Assembly (NCBI GenBank): GCA_964017155.1
Contig: OZ024864.1
Coordinates: 33,618,529 to 33,682,528 of the forward strand
Length of the DNA stretch: 64,000 bases
DNA from: Oasisia sp. SBJ-2009
Lineage: Eukaryota; Annelida; Polychaeta; Sabellida; Siboglinidae
Direction: 5' to 3'
The notes beneath the pieces were generated by a model. That model ran no database searches, was not told where the DNA came from, and saw only the letters and a program-made list of their open reading frames with translations. The translations under genes and the position numbers were made by a program. Shown piece by piece: positions 45,315 through 59,351 of the stretch. The first letter of the stretch is position 1. Each line of letters begins with the position of its first letter.

Positions 45315-46470
45315 ATCGACAACCAAGTTGGTCATGTGGATGGAAGTAGATGGCATCTCTCACCAAGTTTACTGTTTCAGCAGAAGGGCTGAATCGCATC
45401 GGGTAAATTTAAGAACATCAGCCGAATGCCGTATTAATCATGTGAATTACATGTAAATGAAATAGCTTAAAACTAGTTAGTTTTCGTGTCTGTACCTGAT
45501 ACATTATGACCAATATGTTGCCAAGAAGTGCCACTGGTCTATGCAAACTGATGTAAATTACAAGTTTTGATTATGAATATATTCTGAAAAAAATTGCATA
45601 ATTCCAGAGGTATATGTCGGGGAGGGGCCATTGAGACTGAGGGTCTGTATTGTGATCTTTTGTAATGGACCTACTGTTTCTTTGAATATTCAAAAGTGAG
45701 TCTACAAATGGAACTCTGACCCTCAACCAAAGCTGTGTAGCACCAACAGAATACATTGAATGTAGTATTGTGTATTTCCACTGATAGTATTGTATACTGA
45801 TAGTATTATATATACTTCCGCTGACAGTATTCTATACTTCCACTGATAGTGTTGCATACTTCCACTTATAGTATTGTATACTTCCACATAATTTATATTT
45901 TACATAACTGTGCATGCGAGACAAACTGTTTTATAGAAGCTCAACTTATTTATCATCAGGATCAGTGCAGCAGTATTTTAGTATACATTTTAATTTCTGA
46001 CTCTTTAATGTGGTAAAATGTATGAACGACTACCATCTTTATGATGGTGTCACTTTTTCATTCACTAGTTTATTATTTATTGCTTAGTTTATTATATGCT
46101 TTGTATACGTCGTAAGTTTATGATAAAGCTTGGTACACTGTATACATTATAACTTGCATGCTTTTATAATTGTGATGTTGTTTTGATTTCTTGTAACCAG
46201 TCATATGTAGTAATTTTATTTTAAATGTTAAGGTAACCATTATTTGTTTCAATTTCCGTCCATCTTGCTTCATTGTATAGTATGCACCTACCTACATGTT
46301 ATTGTTATATACAAATATTGCGTGTTCTCGTGGCATACATTTTATTAGTTTATATGATGTGAACTTTTACAACAAACTATACATGTCATGAGGATAAGAT
46401 TGTTTGTTTGTCCATCGGTTGTTGCCACTGTGGCAAATGTCTTGTTAAATAAATTATCAGATATATCGAA
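45315..46470 (+). other. CNTRL: Probable 3' UTR of CNTRL copy A
   Basis: Runs to an AATAAA at 46448-46453. It contains a short degenerate repeat TTCCACTGATAGTATTGTATAC (45774-45890). The homologous stretch in copy B leaves the window before the signal. Confidence 0.5.
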
Positions 46471-46814
46471 GTGCAAGAGTTAGTGGTTATTTCTTTCCTG
46501 GTCCAGCTTTACATATGTGTAACTGATATATTAGGGGAGTGGCAGATCTCTCTAACAGATCGATTTTTACACCACCCCCACACACACTTAAATTTTACAT
46601 AATTGGAAAGCCCTGCATCTCCCCGTTACGATTATTCCTGTCTTAGAGTTGCGAACTGGTGTAGTTTGCATTAATCCAAGGTCACCATCAATCAATCGAT
46701 TTTAGAAATTGGGCACTTCTGAAAACTTCTTGAACTTCTGCTATTTTATCCTTAATATCAATTTATGTTAACAAATGCAGAATGCTAATGCCTATCTGTG
46801 CACAATATGTGTAT

Positions 46815-47340
46815 GTGCCAGGGGTTGAGTAGTGACTAGTAATATAGGTTTTTGTGTAAAAGTACAACATTAATGTGTGTTGAACCCATAAAAACGATTA
46901 CTTAATAAACATGACCTCCTGTTGCTATGTTCCATTCCCAAGGCAATCTAGATCCCAAAAATAAATGTATGGCTAGAAGAATGAGTGGGCGTAGTGAAGT
47001 AAGAATTATACAAATGTCGGTTTTATATAAAGGTGGAAGGGATTTCAGAATGTATGGTCATGGTTTCATTTATATGGATTTTTCTTATTTATATGTAACA
47101 GAGCAACTAAGAAATTAGATCAACCGTAACATATTACTATATAGTTTTATATTTATTCTCTAACCTCTCTGCTGTGAACGTTCACATGTTATTTACACAA
47201 AAGCAATTCCACTCCCTTGCAAGAAGATTCAAATTTACTGAAACAGAATTGTCAAAACATTTCATAAATGGCAAACATTACTTTGTTGATATAGTTCATT
47301 AAACGCGTACAACATTGCAACACTGGGATATGGGCCTTAC
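46815..47340 (+). mobile_element. Dispersed repeat, plus copy (partner 22145-22620)
   Basis: Contains a 63-codon ORF (46927-47118) that in the inverted partner is interrupted. Compared with the partner it carries an extra stretch of about 65 bases near 46880. Family not recognised. Confidence 0.85.
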
Positions 47341-47514
47341 TTACCCCTTGACTTCTTAATATCATTACTGCAGTCCTCAACATATTCTAAGCTGATCTCT
47401 ACAAGAGTTATGATTGTTGTATTTAACTTGATGACTTGGCAGAACTCTGACGTTGTATATTAATCCCTCTTTGTTTGGCAACATTTATCAAGGCGAAGTT
47501 CATATTCCTGCTTA

Positions 47515-47570
47515 CACAAACACACACACACACACACCACACACCACACACACCCACACACCCACACACC

Positions 47571-47612
<42 letters not shown>
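47515..47612. repeat. (CA)n microsatellite with CACC interruptions
   Basis: CA array with ACACCACACACC pieces. Confidence 0.95.
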
Positions 47613-47614
<2 letters not shown>

Positions 47615-47649
47615 TTATAAGTTTGACTACAGTTAATACATTTCTAAGA

Positions 47650-48040
47650 TATCATATATCATATTAGCAGTGCTTTTGCATTAAAACGCAGTATTCTGAC
47701 TGCAATCAGTCACAACTGTATTATGTCACAACTGTATTATTAGAAAATTAATATACAGGTACATGAACTGACAGGAATACATAATAATTAGTACACGATC
47801 TGTAAAAGCATACACCAACTCATTTTTATGGACAAGCCTGCTAGTTGTGGTTTTGAACTCTTCATATCACGTCATTATAGCTGTCCAACACCTAATTTCA
47901 AAGATTGTTTTTGCCAAAAAAAATTACAAAACGAGTATAACTGTTTCCTACAAGCATGAGTTATGATTATTAAACCAGAACATGTAGCATCGTCTAACAC
48001 TATACAAACTGTCCTCTAGTTCGTTATCTTCAATAAAATA
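47650..48040. other. No gene recognised
   Basis: AT-rich unique sequence. Confidence 0.5.
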
Positions 48041-48055
48041 CTCGCTAGGTGTGCG

Positions 48056-48121
<66 letters not shown>

Positions 48122-48188
48122 TGTCTGTCTGTCTGTCTGTCTGTGTGGTGTGTGGGGTGTGTGTGTCCGTGTGGTGTGTGTGTGTGTA
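48056..48188. repeat. (GT)n/(CTGT)n microsatellite
   Basis: Pure GT run, then CTGT units. Confidence 0.95.
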
Positions 48189-49029
48189 ATAATGAATAAT
48201 GTATGTATAATCCTACATTATATATAATAACAAGAAAACTATGCAAGTTCAAAGTATGTTCGACATTTTTGTTATGTGTATTTAATAGTTGTTTTGTTGA
48301 TGCAGGTGTTATGTACACGTATGAAAGGTTGGTAATGTACACGATTTTACTGACTGTGTATTTGTATTAACTGTGTTTCTTAATTATTAAGAAACAATAT
48401 TAATAATAATAATGAATATCTCAAAGAAAAGGTTATTCTAGGTAATATTATACTTGTGTAAACTTATGCAAACTCATTTTTAAAGGTATCTTAACAATGA
48501 ATGATCGCAGTTATTTATTCATACATTCAATGTACTATTATTAATATACCATAGTTATATTTATTTACTTATTGATGACTAAAGACAATGTAGTTTATTT
48601 TGTAAGTAGAAATGATTGTATCTTAAAAATTTACTATCAATAAAATATTGATGATTTTATGCATGGTATTAATTCTTTTACACTTATAATTCCAGCCAAA
48701 ACAGTTATTTGGATAAGCGCGATATACGAAAAATATAATAATTATTACTATAGAATGAAAAAATCATGAAATATATCAACATATATTAAAATAAATATTT
48801 TTTAATACAACATAATATAATTCCAACATATAATTAGGTACGTCCCCTTGTAGTTACATACAAGGCGACGTATACTTAGGCGTGGACGTTCCACATTTGA
48901 AATGTAAGAGAGTTCAAGCATTTTTATATCTTTCAATAATATTTACGTACGTACAACAAATTAACTAAAGCTTACCGTGAGGCTGAGTTGTGTACGATTA
49001 AAGCTGTTAAAACATTTACAATATACATT

Positions 49030-49067
49030 AAAATAAGTCAATGTGCTGTTGCACATTGACTTATTTT
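49030..49067. repeat. 17-bp perfect stem, 4-base loop hairpin
   Basis: AAAATAAGTCAATGTGC pairs perfectly with GCACATTGACTTATTTT around a TGTT loop. Confidence 0.9.
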
Positions 49068-49149
49068 CCTACAAGAAACAAACTTTGAAAAACAAAAGAG
49101 AGGGAATGAGGAAGTGGGAGACACTGGGTATATAGCCTGTAGTACAATC

Positions 49150-49430
49150 TAATGTAACTAGTTCGGCCAGGGGTACCTCATCGGTTGCTCCTCATAACGT
49201 TCCCTGGCACGGTTGGTCACAATCCTTACTCCCTCACAACTGACCGACTTCCGCCGGAAGTGTTCCTATGGGAGGGAAATTACCTGGCCCAAACCCCGGT
49301 TCGCCGCACCGGTTGTGACCTCCATAGGATGAGCGTCACTGGTAACCCCTTCCGCCACGTGCGGTCGGAACACTCAGTTGCAGAAGGTAGCCATTTTGTT
49401 TGCTTATAAACCCATGCCGAGCCTTAGCTG
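49150..49430. other. GC-richer island, unidentified
   Basis: About 280 bases clearly richer in GC than the surroundings, with a 74-codon plus ORF (49185-49409: SVTGNPFRHVRSEHSVAEG). The abrupt composition change suggests an inserted element or a lone exon. No family recognised. Confidence 0.4.
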
Positions 49431-49439
49431 GTGAAATTG

Positions 49440-50650
49440 TGGTGTCAACTTGTAAAACACGTAAGCTGATATATCTGACGTTATTTATTTTGTAGCATTA
49501 CATTACAACGTCGCTTATATGTCATGCTATATCATATCATACATAAAACATGTTAACATGCATAACTATAATTATTAATGTAGACTTAACCAGATTCATG
49601 GTTCTATAGCGGAAGTTGGGCAACAATATGGCGTCGCCGACATTTCCTCCTTCATAAAATTAAATAAGGCATTATTTTTAAACGCAGATACATAATACAG
49701 TACACCCTACAGTGAATAATATAACTCGCCTTGGTATACGAGAATTCATAATTTAAAATAATAAACACAGGTGGATTAAAACATTATTAGTTATTTTCTT
49801 TGATAAATAAATACAATGCTTACCTACGATTTACATCGACGCAAATCAGCAAGTGGATCCATTCATTACATATAAACTATGTTGCCAAGTAATGTTTTGA
49901 TTAATGAGAAATGTATTATCTGTGTAATTATATTCACAGTAGAACGATGCTAACAGTTATGCATAATGATGATAATGTTTGTCTTCCGTAATGCCTTGCT
50001 GGTTTGACTATGCATGTTAGCGATACAGAATGTCGACACTGCATGTACCACATGGCAACTAATGTAATGTACTACCAACAGTTGCCGTTCTAAAACAACA
50101 TTACACACATAGCCTACCTTAAAGCAATTGTCTGTAGCAGTCGTCGCTCTCTTTTTGGCGTCTAATTGTATATCCCAATGTCTGATGACTCCCCAAACTG
50201 CAACATGTGCAGCTCATTCGAGACCAACTGTCAAACCACATAGAGCGTCAAATGTGTATCGTTTGCTGAATATCATACGATCCGCTGCACCCGACCCTAA
50301 ACGAACCATCCGTAAACACGTGAAGTTGGTCTTATACTGAAAACCGTGAGAACTGCATTACCACTACAACTGCATTGAAAATTCGACAAATCCATGCTTT
50401 CGATCGAACGCTTAAGTCATTTGTTTGTAGCAACTGTCATGTTCAACGCGACAGTCAATTAGTGCGTTCTTGCGCGGGACCAAGAACATACCATTGTCGG
50501 AGGCCGCATGTCAGTCTTAGAATGTCCACGGCAGTGAAGCATTGTTAAACTGACAATGAAACAAGACAGGTATTACACACGGGCAAATCAAGTTTGCCTT
50601 GAATGGCACAAGTAGCTTCGCTGTTCTTGTCGAATGTGCAAATACCCATG
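49440..50650. other. No gene recognised
   Basis: AT-rich to mixed sequence. A 70-codon plus ORF at 50128-50340 has no recognisable domain. Confidence 0.45.
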
Positions 50651-50679
50651 ACCGTACCGAATTGCGGTTTAATTAGAAT

Positions 50680-50900
50680 GACGGGAGGGGTGAAAAGGAT
50701 TGGTTGATGAAAGTATGGAGGAAGAGGGGTGTAGAGGGACAGTGGGAAGGGAAATAGTAGAGGATAAAGAAAGTGAGGGAGTGGGAGAAGGAGACGGCGA
50801 GGGGCCGCCAATCAGGGAGGAAGGGAGAAAATGTTGAGTATTTTTAAAAGGAAGTGATGGGGAGATGTAAATCAGAAGAGAGACAGACAAAGAGAAAAAA
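50680..50900. repeat. Purine-rich (GGGA/GGAA) tract
   Basis: Low-complexity GA-rich stretch; a similar one lies at 51775-51860. Confidence 0.8.
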
Positions 50901-51019
50901 AAACCTCACAAACTTGTTCACTCTGACACATTGTGCATCAGAACGAAAACGGATTGCAGCGCTACTCATTTGTTCATTTCTTTCATCTATTTGCTAAAAA
51001 TGGACACTGAACGGTTTAA

Positions 51020-51790
<771 letters not shown>

Positions 51791-51864
51791 GGAAGAAAGG
51801 ATAAAGGAAGGAGAGGGAGAGAGGGGAGGCTGAGGGAGAGATTAACGGGAGAAAAAAAGAGCGT

Positions 51865-52530
51865 GCTTATATGTGTAAGAGATTGTGTTGTGGGGATATA
51901 ATGTTGTCATCGTCACATTCCTTTTTTGTATTAATCTGCACCCTCCTTCCGAAGAAGACTTTATATTATCATAGACATTACCGATAATATAAAGTTTCTT
52001 ATTGATTTTAGAGCAAAAATATAGTATATTGTCATCAAACGCGTGCGCAGCGTACACTAACATTATCACGTCACGTAACCTTTTGCATATCACCGGTGTT
52101 TCCACACAAAATGGGATCAGTTTGATATAGCATATATGATGCCGCCCATACGTTACCATTATAAATACTATTGGCAATGGTTATGCTTGACGAAGGTCAC
52201 GTGTAGCAATTGATTGTCACGTACACAAACCGCAACGTAACGTTTTAGTAAAGTAATCTGATTTTTTATATATATTTTTCATAAATCATTACTAATAAAA
52301 AAATGTAAAAGCAAGATATTTAAAATATTTAAGAATCGCATAATAACTCAGCCTGCGTCTGATCTAACACTTGATCGAAGGAAGCATAGACCTCTATTCC
52401 AACGAGTAATACAGTCACAGAAAAACACACCTACTCCCAATATTTGTATTTACTGTTGGGGTAAAATGTAAAACAGAACCAGATGATCGATGCTGCATAG
52501 GTTTTCTAATAGGAGTAAGCAATTAATGTA
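51865..52530. other. No gene recognised
   Basis: AT-rich. A 111-codon minus ORF (51842-52177) has no recognisable domain. Confidence 0.45.
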
Positions 52531-52537
52531 AATCCGA

Positions 52538-52711
52538 CACACACGTACACGCACACACACGCCACACGCCCCCCCCCCTCCCCCGTACGCACACGCGCGC
52601 ACACTCACACTCATCCCCGCCCACCCACGCACGCACACGCGCACACACGCACGCACACACACACACTCACACACACACACACTCACACCCACACACACAC
52701 ACACTCTCACA

Positions 52712-52743
<32 letters not shown>

Positions 52744-52750
52744 TACACAC

Positions 52751-52783
<33 letters not shown>

Positions 52784-52819
52784 CACTCACACACACACAC
52801 ACACACTCACACACACACT

Positions 52820-52898
<79 letters not shown>

Positions 52899-52955
52899 TC
52901 ACTCACTCACACCCACACTCATCCCCGCCCACCCATACACGCGCGCACGCAAACG

Positions 52956-53008
<53 letters not shown>

Positions 53009-53027
53009 ACACACACACACACACACA
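52538..53027. repeat. (CA)n/(CACG)n/(CACT)n compound microsatellite
   Basis: About 490 bases. A TCATCCCCGCCCACCCA segment occurs twice (about 52611 and 52919), showing that the array itself has been partly duplicated. Confidence 0.96.
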
Positions 53028-53164
53028 GTGGTAGGAGGTAATGTAAGCTTTATGAAACTTGTCACAGCCCGGGCCATTCTTACGGTTTATCGTGTAGGCC
53101 TATTTCGAAAGATAAACAGGCATTGAGTATATATGGTGGCGGTGGCTGAGCGAGTTGGAAGATG

Positions 53165-53700
53165 ATCGACAAAACAATTGCTCAACACCTGCAAGAGAGT
53201 CGGGAAGTTCACAGGAAGTTCAGAACGGGGTAATTGTCCGAATATAGAAAAGAAAGGGAGATGTGCATGACCCGGGAAAACAATTGAGGCATTACGTTGC
53301 TAAGCAATATGTTGAGGTTGCTGGAACGAATTCTGGATGGCAGAATAAAAGCAATAGTGTAAGGGGAAATCGTTGAAGAACAGCTAGAGTTTAGACAAGG
53401 AAGAGGAACAACGGATGGGATGTTTGTCCAGAGGTAGGTAGTAGAGAAGAAATTGGACGGACAGAAGGATATGGCAATTGGATACATATACCTGGAGAAG
53501 GCCTAGGCTATAAACCCAAGAGACATGACTATGGGAACACTGGAGTGGGTGGGGGTCCCAGGGGGGAGGTCAGGTTGGTACGTAGGGAGTCTTACCTCAG
53601 TACAAAACAAGGTGGAACAAATTAAAAAAATTGGCACATCCATTTCTTTGGAACAGTAAACCCGAAGCTTTGAAAAGAGAATCACTGTTAAACACATTTG
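53165..53700 (+). pseudogene. Non-LTR reverse transcriptase fragment
   Basis: The plus strand in shifting frames gives KKGDVHDPG, NNRGITLLSNMLRLLERILD, EEQLEFRQGRGTTDGMFV, QKDMAIGYIYLEKA and TLEWVGVPGGEVRLV. These are the ordered RT blocks of the RTE/Proto-type lineage (YKKKGD-DP-NYRGITLLS... FR-GR-T-D-IF...). Internal stops and a missing catalytic YADD box show a dead, 3'-truncated copy. Confidence 0.85.
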
Positions 53701-54323
53701 CTGACGGAAGTGTTAACATTGTATATATTAGAACTCAAATATAATCTCTATTCGTCAAACAAATATTCTGCAATTAATTAAAGAGCATAGAGCCAAGTGG
53801 AGCCTTAGCAGTGTATTGGCTGGGTATACACCTTAAAGTTAAAGAGTATATAGATCTGCGCCGCCTTTACCCACCTTAAATGTCATGGTGCTGATTCACG
53901 TCCGGGTAATCTAGCCGGATAGACAAGCCGTCAATCGATGCCTTTTCGAAGACTTTCAATGTTATTAGTTAGATCATTTCTTTCAAATTAAACCATTATT
54001 TAGAACTGTATCAGCTTAGAACACGTTAAATGCGCTTCTTTCGAGTTTGACCCTGCTAGGCGCAACATAATCGGCACATCCCATGAACGTTCGACAGACA
54101 GCCAAACGTGCTCGGACAGCCAGTCTCTGCCACGCCCCACGACCGTCGCCCGGTCCAAAATTACGCAACATGTACTGGAGCGCCAGCGACAGATGTCGCT
54201 TCGATCAGCGCAGCAACTTGTCTCTTGCCGCATCTATTCACACCTCGAAGTGCTGACCCAGGGAATATCATCGGGCAACCAGAACGTGTTTACAAACACG
54301 CCGAACGCTGATATAACCATGTG

Positions 54324-54700
<377 letters not shown>

Positions 54701-55196
54701 GTTATCTGCTTTCTATGGACTAATGAATCACAATTGACTGTCTAAACTGTATGTGGGCAATAATAGGGTACTTTGGTGTATTAACGGAGCAATATTTGGT
54801 ATAAAGTGTCAATATTAATTAATTATTATTAATTATCAATATTTATTAAGAAAAGTAGTGAATAAATCCAATTTTCAATACAATAAGAGCTAATGAATGA
54901 TATGGTAAATATTTGTTTTTATTATTCCATAATAATATTTATTATATATTTGTAATAAATTATGCATATAAATTTAATTTAAAATAATAAATAACTTATT
55001 TGCTAATTTTCAACGAAACGTTGACTGCTTAGTAACCATAGACATTAGTTCAGGTCTCCATGGTAACAAAACGTTGACTGCTTAGTAACAAAATACACAT
55101 TCAGCTGAAAGCTTACAAACTTAATTTTACAGTAATTTTCATTTCGTTGGAAACTATATTTTCTATCACAGAATTTACCTACGGTTAAAAAACACT

Positions 55197-55590
55197 GTGC
55201 ATGATGTCATGATACTCATGGCGTCATGATGTCATGATACTCATGGCATCATGACGTCATGATACTCACGGCGTCATGACGTCATGATACGGCGTCATGA
55301 CGTCATGATACTCACGGCATCATGATGTCATGATACTCATGGCGTCATGACGACATGATACTCACGGCATCATGATGTCATGATACTCACGGCATCATGA
55401 CGTCATGATACTCATGGCATCATGACGTCGTGATACTCATGGCATCATGATGTCGTGATACTCATGCCATCATGATGTCATGATACTCATGGCAGCATGA
55501 TGTCATGATACTCATGGCAGCATGATGTCATGATACTCGTGGCATCATGACGCCATGATACTCGTGGCATCATGACGCCATGATACTAAT
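55197..55590. repeat. 24-25-bp minisatellite with CRE palindromes (copy B)
   Basis: Unit ATGATACTCATGGCATCATG plus (A/G)CGTC. Four perfect TGACGTCA octamers, most embedded in ATCATGACGTCATGAT (a 16-bp palindrome) or TCATGACGTCATGA, with many one-base variants (TGATGTCA). More homogeneous than the copy A array. Confidence 0.93.
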
Positions 55591-55657
55591 GGTGTCGGTG
55601 TCACACTGCTTCTGCCAGTCTGCCCCTGCTGTCTGTGTTACTTGATGTTGTGTCCAG

Positions 55658-55741
55658 GAGTCGTCTGAGCGGGCTCTGAGGATACAGCAACTGGAGGATG
55701 AAGTGACGAGTCTCAGACACAGCCTGGAGGACAGAGACCAG
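55658..55741 (+). CDS. CNTRL: Centriolin-like exon 13 (copy B)
   Basis: 84 nt, phase 0-0, splice sites as in copy A. Changes to Glu and Ser at the two variable positions are conservative. Confidence 0.82.
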
Positions 55742-56117
55742 GTGAGACTGACACTGAGACAGAGACATGTCTTCTAAACATGTTTGTAGATAGTGTAGTA
55801 TAGAGACCAGGTGAGACTGAGAGAGAGACATGTCTTCTAAACATGTTTGTAGATAGTGTAGTATAGAGACCAGGTGAGATTGAGACTGATACATGTCTTC
55901 TAAACACGTTTGTAGATAGTGTAGTATAGAGACCAGGTGAGACTGAGACTGAGACATGTCTTCTAAACATGTTTGTAGATAGTGTAGTATAGAGACCAGG
56001 TGAGACTGAGACAGAGACATGTCTTCTAAACATGTTTGTAGATAGTGTAGTATGGAGACCAGGTGAGACTGAGACATGTCTTCTAAACGTGTTTGTTGAT
56101 AGTGTAGTATAGAGACA
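55742..56117. repeat. 57/63-bp donor-containing minisatellite (copy B, 6 units)
   Basis: Same unit as 37727-38525, with CATG in place of CACG in most units. Five extra GAGACCAG|GTGAGA donors follow the real one. The last unit has the same broken GAGACAAGTTTG end as copy A, so the array ends are fixed while the middle changed in number. Confidence 0.97.
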
Positions 56118-56486
56118 AGTTTGTACCCAGCTTTTTCGTATAATGAGTTATTATTAGGAGCTGTCTGAATTTATCATGTAGCTGGTCAACTGTAGAAAAC
56201 TAATGAGCAACTTACAAAATGATATCTGAGACGGCTCATACAAATTCTCCTTGAGTATTTAAATATAAACAAACGCGCAAGATTTACAGGTGAGAATATA
56301 CAATGTTTGAAGTTATGTTTCTTCTGATAAAGAATGAAATGAAAAATAATTCCTTTTACAGTGCTGCCTTGTGACACCGTGAACCAATTTAACTGCGGGT
56401 GTTTTACGCGGTAGGCAATTATTAGATTACTTTATAATAATCACTGCTGAATGGTCCACCTTTGTAATTCATTGTTTACTCACCAG

Positions 56487-56627
56487 GAGGTTCGTCAGAT
56501 TAGAGAGAAGTCGGCTGCTGAGATTGCAGACCTTGAAGGTATCGCCCACGCGCACTACAGCCGAGCCAATCGGCTTGGAGACGAACTCAACTATCTGAGA
56601 GCGGAACACTTGGAAATAGTGCGGCGG
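56487..56627 (+). CDS. CNTRL: Centriolin-like exon 14 (copy B)
   Basis: 141 nt, open and in phase. Differs from copy A at a few residues (Val to Ala, Gln to His, Ala to Val). Confidence 0.83.
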
Positions 56628-56672
56628 GTATGTTACCTCTTATTCCTACGCCAAGCCAGTGGGTAGAGCGGT

Positions 56673-56735
56673 GCCACACACACATTCGCACACACCACAC
56701 ACACGCACGCACGCACGCACGCACGCACGCTCGCA

Positions 56736-56801
<66 letters not shown>
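56673..56801. repeat. (CA)n/(CACG)n microsatellite
   Basis: Directly follows a single unit of the 18-bp repeat (56657-56672). Confidence 0.95.
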
Positions 56802-56805
<4 letters not shown>

Positions 56806-56953
56806 TACATGAATGTACAAAACACATTTATGTACTTTTGACAACACTCCTGTCCCTGTCTGCTCCTGGCCCAGCAGGTTGTGGCCCACCAAATGACCCG
56901 ATATACCTGTCTGTACCTGTTGTCCCCTGATCCCATCCGTCTCTTCCCTCCAG

Positions 56954-57034
56954 CTGCAATCCCAGGAGGAACTGTCCAGCCGGGAACATGAACTGGAGGA
57001 CACACTGCGAGAACTCAAGGACGATATCAAAACA
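56954..57034 (+). CDS. CNTRL: Centriolin-like exon 15 (copy B)
   Basis: 27 codons identical at the protein level to copy A; splice sites intact. Confidence 0.83.
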
Positions 57035-57094
57035 GTGAGTGACACTCTTGATCTGCCTGGTCCGCGGCTCACACTTCTCATTCTGTTCTCTGTC

Positions 57095-58318
57095 ACTGCT
57101 ATTGACATCACTGCTGTTGTCTCTTACGTTGTTGCCATCACTGCTGTTGTCTCTTACGTTGTTGTCATCACTGCTGTTGTCTCTTACGTTGTTGTTATCA
57201 CTGCTGTTATATCTTACGTTGTTGTCATCACTGCTGTTATCTCTTATGTTGTTGTCATCACTGCTGTTGTCTCTTACGTTGTTGTCATCACTGCTGTTGT
57301 CTCTTACGGTGTTGTCATCACTGCTATGATCTCTTACGTTGTTGTCATCACTGCTGTTATCTCTTATGTTGTTGTCATCACTGTTGTTATATCTTACGTT
57401 GTTGTCATCACTGCTGTTGTCTCTTACGTTGTTGTCATCACTGCTGTTATCTCTTACGTTGTTGTCATCACTGCTGTTGTCTCTTACGTTGTTTTCATCA
57501 CTGCTGTTGTCTCTTACGTTGTTTTCATCACTTCAGTTATCTCTTATGTTGTTGTCATCATTGCTGTTATCTCTTACGTTGTTGTCATCACTGCTGTTAT
57601 CTCTTACGTTGTTGTCATCACTGCTGTTATCTCTTACGTTGTTGTCATCACTGCTGTTATCTCTTATGTTGTTGTCATCACTGCTGTTATCTTTTACGTT
57701 GTTGTCATCACTGCTGTTATCTCTTACGTTGTTGTCATCACTGCTGTTATCTCTTACGTTGTTGTCATCACTGCTGTTATCTCTTACGTTGTTTTCATCA
57801 CTGCTGTTATCTCTTATGTTGTTGTCATCACTGCTGTTATCTCTTACGTTGTTGTCATCACTGCTGTTATCTCTTACATTGTTTTCATCACTGCTGTTAT
57901 CTCTTACGTTGTTGTCATCACTGCTGTTATCTCTTACGTTGTTGTCATCACTGCTGTTATCTCTTACGTTGTTGTCATCACTGCTGTTATCTCTTACGTT
58001 GTTGTCATCACTGCTGTTATCTCTTACGTTGTTTTCATCACTGCTGTTATCTCTTATGTTGTTGTCATCATTGCTGTTATCTCTTACGTTGTTTTCATCA
58101 CTGCTGTTATCTCTTACGTTGTTGTCATCACTGCTGTTGTCTCTTACGTTGTTGTCATCATTGCTGTTGTCTCTTACGTTGTTGTCATCACTGCTGTTGT
58201 CTCTTACTTTGTTGTCATCACTGCTGTTATCTCTTGTGTAGTTGTCATCACTGCTGTTATCTCTTGTGTTGTTGTCATCACTGCTGTTATCTCTTGTGTT
58301 GTTGTCGTCACTGGTGTT
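57095..58318. repeat. 30-bp minisatellite, about 41 units (copy B)
   Basis: The CTCTTACGTTGTTGTCATCA subtype has taken over almost the whole array; the CTCAA subtype common in copy A is absent. The 447- and 300-residue ORFs (Ser-Tyr-Val-Val-Val-Ile-Thr-Ala; Leu-Leu-Ser-Leu) are artefacts. Confidence 0.97.
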
Positions 58319-58589
58319 GACAGATCTATTTTCACGATATGCAAACCGAAATCAGTCAAGCAATTGATCGATAATTGAATTCTGAAACTGGAGGACCAAG
58401 CATTTAAACAAAAGGCTGTAGAATATTTGGGAACAGGGATAATAGGTGACTTTTTGGAGCAATGGGGGATTTTACATTGGGATATAGCCCAGACACCATA
58501 TCAACATGTCACCCTATTACCAGACACCCCATCAGCCTGTCACCCTATTGCCCAGACATCCTATTATCCTGTCACCCTCTATCCCCGGA

Positions 58590-59330
58590 CACCCTATCTC
58601 ACTCACACCATATTTCATTGACACCCTATGTCACTCACACCCTATTTCACTCACACCCTATCTCACTATCACCCTATCTCACTCACACCCTATCTCACTC
58701 ACACCCTATTTCACTCACACCCTATCTCGCTCTCACCCTATCTCACTCTCACCCTATCTCACTCACACCCTATCTCACTCACCCCCTATCTCACTCACAC
58801 CCTATCTCACTCACACCCTATCTCACTCACACCCTATCTCACCCTATCTCGCTCTCACCCTATCTCGCTCTCACCCTATCTCACTCTCACCCTATCTCAC
58901 TCACACCCTATCTCGCTCTCACCCTGTCTCCCTCTCACCCTATCTCACTCTCACCCTATCTCGCTCTCACCCTATCTCGCTCTCACCCTATCTCGCTCTC
59001 ACCCTATCTCACCCTATCTCGCTCTCACCCTATCTCGCTCTCACCCTATCTCGCTCTCACCCTATCTCACTCACACCCATCTCATTGTCACCCTATTTCA
59101 CTCACACCCTATCTCACTTTCACCCTATCTCGCTCTCACCCTATCTCATTGTCACCCTATTTCACTCACACCCTATCTCACTTTCACCCTATCTCACTCA
59201 CACCCTATCTCACTGTCACCCTATTTCACTCACACCCTATTTCACTCACACCTTATCTCACTCACACCCTATCTCGCTCTCACCTGATCTCACTCTCACC
59301 CTATCTCACTCTCACCCTATTTCTGAGTCA
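58590..59330. repeat. 16-bp minisatellite (copy B, about 46 units)
   Basis: CACCCTATCTCACTCA with CTCGCTCT and TTTCACT variants, five times longer than in copy A. It ends about 20 bases before the exon 16 acceptor. Confidence 0.97.
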
Positions 59331-59351
59331 CCCTATCGCACGTGTGCCCAG

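Larger units (their letters stand above)
36650..46066. repeat. Segmental duplication, copy A (3' half of CNTRL)
   Basis: Collinear with 55013-64000: eight exons, introns and 3' UTR. Exons and unique intron parts are nearly identical; the minisatellites differ in length. Copy B reaches the window edge while still homologous (GATGGT-TCACTTTTTCATTCA, 46045-46066), so the true right border is unknown. Confidence 0.95.

Noticed and set aside
54000..54320. Tc1-like transposase N-terminal region ([16 protein letters not shown])
   Set aside because: Only a weak resemblance, with frame changes; not enough to call, although a Tc1-like end may follow at 54459.
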